Below are positions 53,210 through 63,722 of a stretch of DNA of 64,000 bases, in pieces. Each line of letters starts with the position of its first letter. Positions within the stretch are counted from its first letter, which is position 1. The stretch is from Artemia franciscana (lineage: Eukaryota; Arthropoda; Branchiopoda; Anostraca; Artemiidae). A program made the translations under genes and the position numbers. The notes below the pieces were generated by a model, which ran no database searches, had not been told where the DNA came from, and was given only the letters and a program-made list of their open reading frames with translations. The stretch is from contig NC_088875.1 of NCBI RefSeq assembly GCF_032884065.1, forward strand, positions 43,261,291-43,325,290, given 5' to 3'.

Positions 53210-53683
53210 ATTTCAGATCTTGACTCGTCTTGCGTCTGGATTCTAGGAGTTAGCTGATTTTGACTTTTTTCCCTTATTTCAACTGATTTCGAATAGTTGG
53301 TTCATAATGCCAAACAGTCCTAACGCTAATTTAAAATAAAAAAAAAGCGTAAAAAAATCAGGCAACTTTTGTATATAGATTATAACTACATCCAGATCTT
53401 ACGGTTAGGGGGGGGGGTAGATTCGGAATGGAAGTGGGGAAAGGGGCTCTATATTTTTATAGGGATATAATGAAAATTAAGAATTAGCAGAAAAATTCAA
53501 GTCATGCAAGCTTTTGACAAGCGCTTTCAAAGTTGTTACAAAAAACTGTGGAGCTCTGAAAACAATCAGAGTAAATTATTGAGATATTACTTTCAGAGAA
53601 GCTAATGACAGTACACGCAAAATCAGTTCACTTCGTGCAACCTAGCAAAACGAACAACGGCCCATAGTAAAAAAACATTTTGG

Positions 53684-54067
53684 TACTTGTATGATATACC
53701 CCCTACCACTCAAGAAGTAAAACTAGGTCAGTCCTAATGAAATATACCTAAGTATGATAAAATATGATATTTTAGAAACAAATTTGGGCTATATATTTCC
53801 AAATTAGGGGGGGGGGGGGTAAAGCACAGCGGGTGTGCATGCAAAATGTGTTAGTTGCAATTATTCTGATATTATGAAATAAGAATTGTTTTCTGACTTC
53901 AGACTATTAAAATATTTACCCCCCCCCCCTAATATGCAAATGTTTAGCTCAAATTATATATTTTTCATCTTTTCTGTCACTTCTCTTTGTCTTTTCTCAC
54001 GCTAAGTTGAAAGAAACTAGCGAAAGAAACCGGTTTACAGTGAGTTAATGCATTAACAACTTGAGCG
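53684..54067. mobile_element. TA-flanked TIR element, second copy, right end eroded
   Basis: The left end 'TACTTGTATGATATACCCCC' and inner inverted G-rich/C-rich arms (about 53790-53820 and 53915-53945) match 16396-16804. The right end stops at 'CAACTTGAG', lacking the last roughly 24 bases of the TIR. Confidence 0.75.
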
Positions 54068-54224
54068 GTTATATATAAACATTTATAATACTAAAATATC
54101 CTCTTTAATACTAGCTAGCTGACTCCCTTACTTAATATTTTCTTTTATCATCTCTACAACACCAGGTATGAAATACCAATATTCCTTAATGCTACGAACA
54201 CTGTATTCCCCTATCACATGTTTT

Positions 54225-54425
54225 AGAAAATTAAAACTTTCTAGGAAGAATTCAGCGTTTGATCTAACCGAAAGTCATACAAATATCTCTTCTATTTCTA
54301 TTGAAAAGAAACTATTTTCCATAAGAAAGACAAAAGCTGTTGTCAAAATTCAACCAAAGAATAGGAATACAAAGTGGTTCTGATAACCTACTGGAAGTAT
54401 GTTTTTGAAAATTCTAGTAAACCAG
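54225..54425 (+). repeat. Block shared with 60105-60300
   Basis: 'TTTGATCTAACCGAAAGTCA', then 'ATTGAAAAGAAACTA' and 'AAAGCTGTTGTCAAAAT' recur at 60135-60230. This copy has an open frame of 71 codons from 54168, the other has stops and a shift. I do not recognise the encoded sequence. Confidence 0.65.
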
Positions 54426-54508
54426 TTTATAACATTCGACTAAAAAATATTGAAATGACAGAAAATATTACGAGTTTATATTATAATATTATTATATTTA
54501 CGAAAATT

Positions 54509-54510
<2 letters not shown>

Positions 54511-54591
<81 letters not shown>
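54511..54591. repeat. (TA)n microsatellite
   Basis: About 80 bp of TA repeat within the inverted-repeat centre. Confidence 0.97.
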
Positions 54592-54593
<2 letters not shown>

Positions 54594-55433
54594 TTCAAAT
54601 CGCTCTTTACTTATTTTTTTCGCTTTGTTTACTATGGGCCGTTGTTCGTTTCGCTAGGTTGCACGAAGTTAACCGATTTTGCGTTTACTGTCATTAGCTT
54701 CTCTGAAAATAATATCTCAATAATTTACTCTAATTATTTTCAGAGCTCCAGGGTTTTCTGCAACAACTTTAAAAGCGCTTGTCAAAAGCTTGCATGACTT
54801 GAATTTTTTCTGCTAAGTTTTTAATTTTCATATGTCCCTATAAGAAATTATAGCCCCTTTCCCCACTTCCCTTCTGAATTTATTCCCCTAACCGTAATAT
54901 ATGGATGTAGTTACAATCTATATACTAAAGTTGCCTTTTTTTAACGCTTTTTTACTTTAAATTATTGTTAGGACTGTTTGGCATTATGAAATGTGAACCA
55001 ACTATTCAAAATCAGTTAAAATAAGGGGAAAAAGTCAAAATAAGCTAACTTCTAGAATCCAGACGCAAGACGAATCAAGATCAGAAATCGCAGGCTGTTA
55101 ATTAGAGACACATTTGACAATTAATGTTTTTACCTGTCCAGTTTTTATAAACCTTTTTCAGCTCCAGAACAATGTGCTAAATGGTGCGAAAAATGAAAGT
55201 TATTAGTGCCAATTTAACCAGCACCAGCAGCCCACTGGATAAAAATAGGGTGATGATAAGTGGCTCATACGACAGATAATATTTTTCCTATCCGCTTTTT
55301 ACGAGTTCATAACAACTGAACCCAAATCAAGTGCCATATGACACAAAAAAAGGAAAGCACTGGTGCCGCCTCTGAGATTACTGGGGTTCATTTGGGCTAG
55401 GAGTCTCGGCAAACTTTCTTTAGATCAAACCTG

Positions 55434-56850
55434 GTGAGGAGCGACAGGCTCAATAGTAACCGAAAGTCCAAAAGACGAAATTTTGATACCAATATATACT
55501 TCAAAAGAATTGGATTTTTATGCTGATTTTAAATATATAAGTTTGATCGAGTTTAATCTTACCCCTCAAAAGTTAAGACCATGAGAAAATTTGCCTTATT
55601 TGAGAAAAAAGAAGGGGAAACACCCCTAAAAGTCATAGAGTCTTAATGAAAATCACACCTGCGGATTCAGTGTATCAGTGAACCACCCAATTGTAGAGGT
55701 TTCAAGCTTCTATCTACATTATTTATTACTAATAAAAATGTTCGTAAATAAAATTAAAATTTCTAGTGGCCTTTTTAAGGAACCGAAAAAATAGGAGGGC
55801 AAATAAACCCCCTCCCCCGCACCATTTTTCTCAAAATGGTCCGATCAAAACTTTGAGAAAGCCATTTAGCAAAGAAAAAGTAGAGTTAATATTCAAATTG
55901 TGTTCTAATTATTCATGTACGGTGTGCCAAAATCAAAACCTACATTAATTCAAAACCGTTCATTAGGTAGGTAGGTAACTTTATTCAAAAAACAGTACTA
56001 TAAACTTTCAGTCATTAGCTAAGAGAAAATGGGCCACAATAGCCTGTAAGCATAGCTGACATCTAATACGATCCATTTCTTTAAAATATTTCACACATCA
56101 TCAAAAAATAAATAAATAAGATACAAAAACTACAAAAAAAGAAAGCAAAACAAAAAAACTGATGATCATTTTAACAAAATGGGGATGGGAAGAGATACAC
56201 TTCTTCCGGTCTAAAATACTGAAATTGCTATTTGATCAGAAGATGGATCTTGAGGCGACGTTTCAGCAGAGACAGACTTTCTGATTCCTTAACATGCTGT
56301 GGGAATGGATTCCAGACACTCGGTCCCATCTATCTGATGAGATGAGTCGACTGGGAAGTATTCCGAAACTCATGAACATGATTATTTGAATTTTGCGTGT
56401 CATAATCATGATAAGAAGAACCTAAGTTAAAAAATTCATTAAAATATCTGGCCCCCGTCAATGCCTCGCTCTTTATGCTGAAGTATTTTGAGTAATTTCA
56501 AAAGAGCTATTTATTCTATTTAAACAGCCTTTGTAGTTCAGGGGTCATTATTAAAGAACTGAAACACAATTGTAACTTCAGTGTGAAGAGGGAGTTATTG
56601 ACGAGGGGCTGAACCCCGTTATATACGTAATAAAAATACGAATTTAGAAGTTCGCTGCATAAGTAATTTGTAAATTACGTATATTTATTCCTAATAAAAA
56701 CGTTCGTAAACAAAATTAAAGTACTAGTGGTCCTTTTAAGTAGCCAAAAAATCAGAGGGCAGCTACGCCATCTCCCCCCTCCCCCTTTCTTCTTGAAATC
56801 GTCAGATCAAAACTTTGAGAAAGCTATGCGACCATTTACTTGACTACTGT
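55434..56850. repeat. Repeat A copy interrupted by a LINE fragment
   Basis: Left part from 'GGAGCGACAGGCTCAATAGT' to 55958, right part from 56441 with 'CAATGCCTCGCTCTTTATG' to about 56835. The intervening 469 bp is a LINE 3' end with target duplication. The head palindrome is degraded. Confidence 0.75.
55966..56434 (-). mobile_element. 5'-truncated LINE with (ACCT)n tail
   Basis: The minus strand ends with a coding tail 'VWNPFPQHVKESESLSLLKR' then 'RLKIHLLIK' and a stop near 56227, the usual C-terminal 'WNxLP..V..S.S...FK..L' motif of CR1/Jockey-type RTs. A 3' UTR and 'TTGAATAAAGTTACCTACCT' follow. The 7-bp target duplication TTCATTA lies at 55959-55965 and 56435-56441. Confidence 0.85.
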
Positions 56851-57246
56851 TAATAGTGGAAAAAATAAAGCCATTTATAATTGCCGTTTTTCGTTCTGTA
56901 TGGAACTTGGTTTAGTGATGTCAATCTCAGTTTGCAATAAGCATATAGGCATACGATTTATCTTTTGAATACGTACCTAATCAGTATCCAGTAGGCTGTT
57001 AGCGGTAATGAAACGAGATGGAGAAAAAAAGAAGGGAGAAATTGAGATTGGCAGCTGTAAATGTTTTATTCAGGGTAGCAGTCCTGATAGTCAATTTCTT
57101 TACAGGTGACAATTCGAGGGGTCTGTAGATCCTTTTTCAAACATTAGGGAACCAATATTGCTGCCATGGAAATATTTGCATCTTGGATATAATTAATCTT
57201 CATTTTATATAAATATTAAAAGAGAAGTTTTCATTACCTGATAGTT
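56851..57246. other. Unassigned sequence
   Basis: No exon or known repeat seen. Confidence 0.35.
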
Positions 57247-57752
57247 CCTGTAAAAGAAATATGAAAAAAACTTCGTTTTCTTAAAGAGTTAAAGAGGCTG
57301 CGTCCCAAAGTCGAACCTTAAAACGTACAGGAATTAGGAGAGGCAGTTGGGGGGCTGCCGCCCCCCAAACCCCCTGCTTTTAAAGACTCTTTTGTACAGG
57401 TTTTTTGTTGTGGGGGGACTTCATTGTTACTAATTACTAGTTTCGGCGCAATGGCTCTCCTGTCCTCTTGTGTTTAACATTTTTCGAAGTTATTCCATTA
57501 TTCATTCATTTCAATTTTTTGTTAATTAAAAGAGGGCCTTTCCGAAGCCAAGAGCGGGGGGTGAGGGGGGCGGCAGCCCCCTACAACAAAAAACCTGTAC
57601 AAAAGAGTCTTTAAAAGCGGGGGGTTTGGGGGGCGGCAGCCCCCCAACTGCCTCTCCTAATTCCTGTACGTTTTAAGGTTCGACTTTGGGACGCAGCCTC
57701 TTTAACTCTTTAAGAAAACGAAGTTTTTTTCATATTATTTCTGTACGTTTTT
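57247..57752. mobile_element. Fold-back element with about 170-bp near-identical arms
   Basis: The left arm 57247-57418 and right arm about 57585-57752 are almost perfect inverse copies, including 'CTTCGTTTTCTTAAAGAG', 'GGCTGCGTCCCAAAGTCG' and the GC-rich 'GGGGGGCTGCCGCCCCCC'. The loop is about 165 bp with no coding capacity. Near-identity of the arms means a young element or arm-to-arm conversion. No clear target duplication found. Confidence 0.8.
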
Positions 57753-57906
57753 CTACAATCCATGGTGGATGTAATTTAATAATAATTTTCCATGTTTATT
57801 TTCTCGCTTTCTGTATCAATAAATTCAAACTGACAAAATTATCTAATTTTGATAATTTTAATAGTTTAGCAGCTTAATTAAAAATTTAGCAGCTTAATTA
57901 AAAATT

Positions 57907-57978
57907 TAGGAGCTAGTGGTTTTTACCCACCCGCCTCCGGTTTATGGGCCCAGCGAGCTTCCGCTGCGCCAAGCTGCT
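57907..57978 (-). tRNA. Initiator tRNA-Met-like sequence, degraded copy
   Basis: 72 nt on the minus strand keep the 5' acceptor AGCAGCT, TGGCGCAGCGGAA and anticodon loop CCCATAA (CAT). The T-loop is changed (GTAAAAACC instead of ATCGAAACC) and the acceptor 3' side is AGCTCCT. Loss of box B argues for a pseudogene or tRNA-derived repeat. Confidence 0.6.
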
Positions 57979-58220
57979 GTTATGTTTGTTATCAAACAAG
58001 TTATTACAATAGAAAATTTCACCAACGGCTTCAAATAGGAAATCAATTTAAATGGTTCTTTTAACTTGCTTCCATCAAGCCTTACCCCCGCTTCAGTATA
58101 AATTCTTGTGAACATTCCAGTATGTAATTCTGATCACATGTTTCCATGTTTATTTTCTCCCTTTCTGTATCAATAAATTCAAACTGACAAAATTACCTAA
58201 TTTTACAAATTTTAAAAAGT

Positions 58221-58292
58221 TAGCAGCTAGCGGTTTCGATCCACCGACCTCTGGATTATGGGCGCAGCACGCTTCCGCTGCGCCAAGCCGCT
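58221..58292 (-). tRNA. Initiator tRNA-Met-like sequence (anticodon CAT)
   Basis: 72 nt on the minus strand fold as a tRNA: acceptor AGCGGCT with AGCTGCT (one G-U), D arm with TGGCGCAGCGGAA, anticodon loop CCCATAA, T arm GGTGG-ATCGAAA-CCGCT. Boxes A and B are intact and resemble eukaryotic initiator tRNA-Met. The anticodon stem has a C-C mismatch, and a degraded sister lies 314 bp away within the same duplicated block, so a tRNA-derived repeat or pseudogene is as likely as a working gene. Confidence 0.6.
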
Positions 58293-58351
58293 GTTAGTGT
58301 AAGAATTTTTCAAACAAGTGATGTTATTACAAGAGAAAATTTTACATTCAA

Positions 58352-58814
58352 TGGGGAAATGGGTTTTTCTAAGCTAGAAAATCGGGGGGTTAAGATTTTC
58401 CTACGAAACTATCAAGGGCACTTACTCGGAGAATTCCGCGTCGAATGAGTCTTCGTACACCCAGATCCGATGTCGGCTGTGACCTGTAGGCGTGGCAGAA
58501 AAAAAGGGTTTCTGTCATTTTTCTCAAATAAAAATTTTACGGATTAAGACAGAATTTTTTGAAGCTTTCAGTCAGTCTTACCATGTCGAGCTGATCATTT
58601 TGATGTACTTGATGTTGAAATTCGTAACTTTTAACAACAAAAAACTTAACATGGGCTCTTATAGGGAAATGGGGTTTTTCTAAGCTAGCAAATCGGGGGG
58701 TTAAGATTTTCCGATGAAACTTTCAAGCAAAATTACTCGGAAAATTCCGCGTCGAATGAGTCTTCGTACACCCAGATCCGATGTCGGCTGTGATCTGTAG
58801 GCGTGGCAGAAAAA
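58352..58814 (+). repeat. Direct repeat, two units of about 154 bp, step 309 bp
   Basis: 'AATCGGGGGGTTAAGATTTT', 'AATTCCGCGTCGAATGAGTC', 'TTCGTACACCCAGATCCGAT' and 'GTAGGCGTGGCAGAAAAAA' occur in both 58352-58506 and 58661-58814 with few differences. Confidence 0.9.
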
Positions 58815-58829
58815 AAAAGAATATGAACA

Positions 58830-59234
58830 TTAAGTGGCTATGCGTGGTTTCTGGAAAACAGGGAATGAGTAATCCGATCGAGCTGAAATTTCGCGGATAA
58901 GCTCCTGAGCCCTAGGGGACCTTAACTTGTGAATTTCAGCCCGATCGGACAACGTTAAAGGGGGGCTGGGGTTGGTGGGCCGAAACTTTCGGCCAGATTT
59001 TCCCCATGAAGGAAAAGTCGGAGGGGAATGAAATTTGGCAGGTTTCTTAGTTGGAGCTCGGGGTACGAAATGCATCCCTTCCCATCCCTCTGCGACCACT
59101 GGAACCGAAGATCGCTTAACATTGTCGTGGTTCGCCTCTTTAAAGAGGCACGAGTGTGCCTCCTTGAAGTGTTTTTTTAATTTAAGAAAAATGTTAAAAG
59201 TAATCAAAACCATAAACATAAACTTGGCTAACAT
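58830..59234 (-). other. Unclassified moderately GC-rich block with a 134-codon open frame
   Basis: The open frame is not similar to anything I recognise and is rich in P, S and R. Phrases such as 'GCCCGATCGGAC' and 'GAGCTGAAATTTCGCGGATA' have the look of a dispersed repeat. I do not call it a gene. Confidence 0.3.
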
Positions 59235-59285
59235 GAGACTCCATATGCTAGATTGTAGCCGCTGTATTAATTCGAATTGGGTATT

Positions 59286-59560
59286 TTAGCGCCATCGCAG
59301 TTTTCCGCCACCGCATGTTTCCCGCCACCCAGGAAATCTTGCATCATCAAGAGGATTAGTTGGGTCGGAATAAACAGGCTAGGTTAGTCTATGTCTATAT
59401 CTTCTATGTCTATATGTATGTCTATGTCTATGTTTTTGTCTATATCTGTGTCTGTGTCTGTGTCTATGTCTGTTCTTATGTCTATGTCTGCGTATTCTGA
59501 CCTACCTGAATTCAAAGTTGGCGGAAAACAAATGGTGGTGGAAAACCGCGGTGGCGTTAA
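59286..59560. mobile_element. Small TIR element enclosing a TCTATG minisatellite
   Basis: The outer 27-bp inverted repeats TTAGCGCCATCGCAGTTTTC... (59286-59312) and its inverse (59534-59560) match at 23 of 27 positions by eye. The centre holds a (TCTATG/TCTGTG)n repeat at about 59392-59490 that yields a spurious MSMS-type frame. Confidence 0.65.
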
Positions 59561-60104
59561 AACACTGCTACCATTAGTTCTTATGTTATGCGATCTGTCG
59601 TTGTGGGCAATTCTTTTTATTAAAAAAACACTTGCTACTAAGGGGAAATATTTTCTACGCTAGGCTACAGCTGCTGCTGTAACCCTAATGTTGTACGATT
59701 TAACGCAAGCTACTGTGCTCAGATGAGTCACTTAGCTAAAAATTTTATTCCCATCATTTCTGTTAGAAATACACAAAAATATATTTTATAAAATACAATT
59801 TAACCTTAATGAAAAACATGATTCGCTGATCAGAATAATTTACTCCCATTCTTGTTGTTTATTTTGCAAGATCACTTTGCAAGATCACTAGATTTTTTTA
59901 TAAGTTTTGAAAGTTTATGGAAAAAGTTCGCAAGACTTAGTTTCTCATAATAAATTTTCTAATTTTTATAACGTTCCTACAAGGATTTAACCCAAATTCC
60001 ATATTTATATTTCGAGAAATATCAGGTTTTCCATGATTTTTAACTACTCAGCTGTATCCTTTAAAACGTAAGCTGAAATCATTCCGTATCTTTTTTTTAG
60101 CAAA
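59561..60104. other. Unassigned sequence
   Basis: AT-rich, with a short direct repeat 'GCAAGATCACT' at 59866-59890. Nothing else seen. Confidence 0.35.
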
Positions 60105-60300
60105 GCTAAAAATTTCATAGAAGACTTTAATCTTTGATCTTACAGAATGTCAAACAAACGTCTTTTCTATTGTCATTGAAAAGAGCTAGTTCGCATAAGA
60201 AAAACAATAGCTGTTGTCAAAATCCGCCCAAAGAATAAGAAAACAAAGCGGTCATGCTACTAAAAGTATTTCTAGAAAATACAAACAACCAAGACAAGTT
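60105..60300 (+). repeat. Block shared with 54225-54425
   Basis: Same order of landmarks as 54225-54425, but with in-frame stops and a frameshift relative to that copy. Confidence 0.6.
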
Positions 60301-60746
60301 ATTACTTTTGAAAAATTGACTTGGGATCCTATCTCTAGAACCAGGTTTCCAAATTGAATCCCGCCCACAAGTTGACAAAAGGACTCTAATCGTCAGGGAA
60401 ACTGTTGGTAATTACAAGTTGGAGAAGAGCATGACATGAAAAAGATAACATTTGAGATTAGTTTTAACATTCTTGTGAGGTGAGGTAATCTTGGGGCTAA
60501 ATATGTGGAAGAGAATTGACCATATGGCTTGGATATTGCCGATAGCCAGGGTAGGGATGCTCCCTCAAATTTGAAGAGATTGGGTCGTAAATGGAGGGGG
60601 GGGGGGGTAGTTATTGTTTAATTGAAAATTGGAGCTGTTAAAGATTGTAAGTGATTTTAAGAGCTAGATTAGATAAAAGACGGCCAGGAACAAAATAGAA
60701 TAAAAATTAAAGTGAAAAATGACCACAAGTAACTATCAATAGGTAA

Positions 60747-60838
60747 ATGAAGTCCAAAGCGAACAGAAATTGCAATAATTAGCACAGTCAAACTAAATAA
60801 GAACAGATATTACCTCAATCAGGAGTAGGGCTAACGCT
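60747..60838. repeat. Half copy of the 3373-3780 fold-back element
   Basis: 'AACAGAAATTGCAATAATTA', then 'AGTCAAACTAAATAAG' and 'GAGTAGGGCTAACGC', parallels 3390-3462. Confidence 0.55.
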
Positions 60839-60971
60839 CCCTATGCATTCTAAGAATCTGAATGTCATATGCGCTTTAATGAAAGCAAAATGCATTGTAA
60901 ATGTTTTCTTTACTATCATAGTAGATCTACTATCTACTATCATACTATCATACAGCGCAATAGCGATTATC

Positions 60972-61010
60972 AAACAGTTCGTGGTAACGAACTGTGTTAA
61001 GGAGCACACT
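60972..61010 (+). repeat. Solo repeat A head palindrome
   Basis: CAGTTCGTGGTAACGAACTG followed by 'TGTTAAGGAGCA' only; the rest of repeat A is absent. Confidence 0.65.
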
Positions 61011-61566
61011 CGTCCCGGGCACAGAATCTTTGAGGTGTAAAAATTCAAATAAACATCTGACGGTTATAATCATTTTGTAATTTTGAAATTTATTTTTATT
61101 AAAATAAAGAGAGGACACAGTTGGCAGTAAGTATAAGCAAATTCAATTCGAAATTTTATTTTTCCCGTATCTTCATCACCATTTAAAATAAGTCAGCAAA
61201 CCGAATTTTGTTAATTTTAATGTTTTATTTGATATTTTTTTATTCAAATTTTGTTAATAAATGGATATTTTGTTGAAATATGGCGTGAAATTTTTTTTTG
61301 GGAGGGGGGCAATAATCAATATTTTTCCTGGGCGCAAGAGAGGTCAGAACTGCCGCTTTTGGGAGGAGGGCTGGAATAAAATTGTGATGGTTTATTACGG
61401 TATTATCTTTTTCTCTCAGCTATCGAATCTATCCAACAGTTGATAAATCACCCTTTTTTACAGAAAAAAGTGAAATAACTTAAAATTTGGGCTGTATGGG
61501 ATGTTTTGGAAAACAATCAAGATTTAGGCCTCTGATGGTCAAGAGTGTAAAAACTGCAACTTTTCA
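61011..61566. other. Unassigned sequence
   Basis: AT-rich with a G-run at 61300; nothing recognised. Confidence 0.35.
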
Positions 61567-62212
61567 AACAGTTCATGGTAACGAACTGTAAGGAGCGACC
61601 CGGCTCAATAGTAAACGAAACTCTAAAAAACAGAATTTCGTTGCTAAAAGATACATCAAAAGAATCGGAATTTTATGCTGATTTTAAATATATAAGTTTC
61701 ATCAAATTTAGTCTTTATCATCGAAAGTTACGAGCCTGAGAAAATTTGCCTTATTTTGGAAAACAGGGGGAAACACCCCTTAAAATTCATAGAATCTTAA
61801 AAAAAAATCACACCATCACATTCAGCGTATCAGACAATCCAACTGCAAAAATTTCAAGCTTCTATCTACAAAAATATGGAATTTCGTGTTTTTTTGCCAG
61901 AAGACAGATCACGGGTGCGTGTTTATTTGTTTTTTTTTCCTGGGGTCATCGTATTGACCAAGTGGCCCTAGAATGTCTCAAGAGGACTCATTCTAATGGC
62001 AATGAAAAGTTCTAGTGCCCTTTTTAAGTGACCAAAAAATTGGAGGGTACCTAGGCCCCACGCTCAAGTTTTTCCCAAAGTCAACGGATCAAATTTTTGA
62101 GATAGCCATTTTGTTCAGCATAGTCGAAAACCATAATAACTATGTCTTTGGGGATAACTTATTCCCCCACAGTCCCCGGGGGAGGGGTGGCAAGTTACAA
62201 ACTTTGACCAAT

Positions 62213-63143
62213 CACCTTATAGTGATTGGTGCTTTTGATGTGAGTAGAGTGTTTGATTCGTCGATTCACGCTCAGGCCCTTTTAGCCGCTTACCAGCAAG
62301 ATTTAAACCTCCGTGTCACTAGCGTACTGTACGATATGTATTGCCGTTTAAAAGCGCGTATAAAGATAGGTAACCGCATCACATCAGTGATTGTTCCAGT
62401 AAAGAAAGGTGTCCGCCAGGGTTCATTATTATCCCCAAGTTTGTACAATAACAGTGTTTTAAATGCTCAGTCATGTGTCAATGTTTCATGTATCTCCAAG
62501 AGTATAAATGTGTCGCTACTTACATACGCGGACGATCTATTAAATATAAGTCGATCTATTAGGGGTCTGCAATCGAATTTCTCACTAATTTTCTACGTGA
62601 TGAATACCGAAAAATCGGCCTGGCTTTCAATACTTCTAAATCTGCGATTCTTTTTTTCAACGATAGTCCTTCTCAGCCTGAACACCTCCTGCTGGGTAGC
62701 GATTCAATTACCGTTTCATCTCACGTCGTGTATCTGGGTCTACCTATAGGCCGTAACCTTAACGAAACTCGTCTACTGCTCGTCAAACACGTCGAGAAAA
62801 AACTCTGCACCGCGTATGGGTCTATCCGGTCCCTTTATTTCAGGTTCGCGAAGTTCCTGCTGCGATGCCCCTTGTGGACGAAAAATACTTATATGATTGA
62901 TAAACATAGGATTGCAGACCCCAGTATCGCGGTAAACCGATTGATTTCTAATTTCCAGGCAAAATGGAACCACCCCTGGCTTAAACATTTCTACAGTTCT
63001 TGATTGTGTATTTTTCCATGTTGTGTTTTAAATTTCTCTCCGTTTTTCTTCTCTTTTTTCTTTTATTTTTTTTTCTTCTTTCATTGTACTCCGTTTTGTT
63101 CCATGTGAAAAATACGGGTAATAAATATTTTACTTACTTACTT
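62213..63143 (+). mobile_element. 5'-truncated LINE with (TTAC)n tail inside repeat A
   Basis: The coding remnant starts in the RT domain ('IGAFDVSRVFDSSIHAQALL'), contains 'VKKGVRQGSLLSPSLYNNSV' and 'LLTYADDLLNISRS', frameshifts near 62600-62730, resumes 'YLGLPIGRNLNETRLLLVKH', and ends at a stop at 63003. An internal deletion joins 'AYGSIRS' to 'LYFRFAKFLL'. The 3' UTR ends 'GGGTAATAAATATTT' plus (TTAC)n. The target duplication is ACCAAT (62207-62212 and 63144-63149). Closest to the 11.2-15.1 kb LINE. Confidence 0.88.
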
Positions 63144-63338
63144 ACCAATGTTTACATACAGTAATGGTTATTGGGAAGTGCATAGACGTTTTCAGGGGGA
63201 ATTTTTTGGTTTGGGGGGAAGAGGGGGAGGGGAGGCGGCTATGCGGGATGATCTTTTCTTGGATAAATATGTCATGGGGGAAGAGAAATTCAATGAAAAG
63301 GGCGCAGGATTTTCTAGCATTACTATATAAAAAAAAAC

Positions 63339-63722
63339 CTTACCTTAGACCTTAGTTCCTCCAGAGCCATCGGTGGCGCATAGGGCGTCGACAAAGCCTC
63401 TCCATTCGTCTCGCATTGGTGCTGCAGCGATGACGTCTTCCCATTCAGGTATTAGTGAGGTGCCGGCCGTCCTCAGATCTCGGTCATGTGTTCGTCTCAA
63501 TGTATTTTTGGGGCGGCCTCTCTTTCTTCTACCGTCTGGCTTCCATTCATAGGTTGTTCGAGGAAGGCGGCTCTCTTCCATACGAAGAACGTGTCCCAGG
63601 TATGTCCACCGCCTTATGAAGCCTGTCCATGCCAGCCTGTACCAAGCCAAGATGAAGGAGGAGGGTTGGGCGACAGGTTTGCTACCTGTCCCTGTAAAAA
63701 AGCCCCATCAACGGAAACGTCG
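63339..63722 (-). mobile_element. LINE C-terminal fragment of a second type, inside repeat A
   Basis: On the minus strand, 63650-63345 reads 'RRWTYLGHVLRMEESRLPRT', 'DGRRKRGRPKNTLRRTHDRD' and 'WRGFVDALCATDGSGG' and then stops. The 'LGHVLRM...KRGRPKxTWRRT...W..FVAALCA' layout is the C-terminus of a widespread LINE type different from the other LINEs here. A-rich direct repeats ATAT(A/G)AAAAAAAAAC flank it (63325-63338 and 63723-63737), possibly target duplications. Confidence 0.75.

Larger units (their letters stand above)
53210..55089. mobile_element. 1.9-kb inverted-repeat structure, about 460-bp arms
   Basis: The left arm 53210-53673 and right arm 54628-55089 are inverse copies. Matching landmarks: 'CTTGACTCGTCTTGCGTCTG' with 'CAGACGCAAGACGAATCAAG', 'CATGCAAGCTTTTGACAAGC' with 'GCTTGTCAAAAGCTTGCATG', and 'CGAACAACGGCCCATAGTAA' with 'TTACTATGGGCCGTTGTTCG'. 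The arms differ by scattered substitutions. The roughly 950-bp centre holds a TIR element copy, a block related to 60105-60300 and a (TA)n tract. It could be a fold-back transposon with cargo insertions or an inverted duplication. Confidence 0.8.
57789..58292. repeat. Tandem duplication carrying the tRNA-like sequences
   Basis: 'CCATGTTTATTTTCTC' and 'TCAATAAATTCAAACTGACA' followed by the tRNA-like segment occur at 57789-57978 and 58143-58292. The first copy also has a 'TTTAGCAGCTTAATTAAAAA' short tandem repeat at 57866-57910. Confidence 0.8.

Noticed and set aside
58830..59234. 134-codon minus-strand frame as a protein gene
   Set aside because: No recognised motif, it sits in a repeat-like GC-richer block, and it has no supporting splice or promoter signals.
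59391..59663. MSMSM-rich 90-codon open frame
   Set aside because: Produced by a TCTATG/TCTGTG hexamer repeat inside a TIR element.
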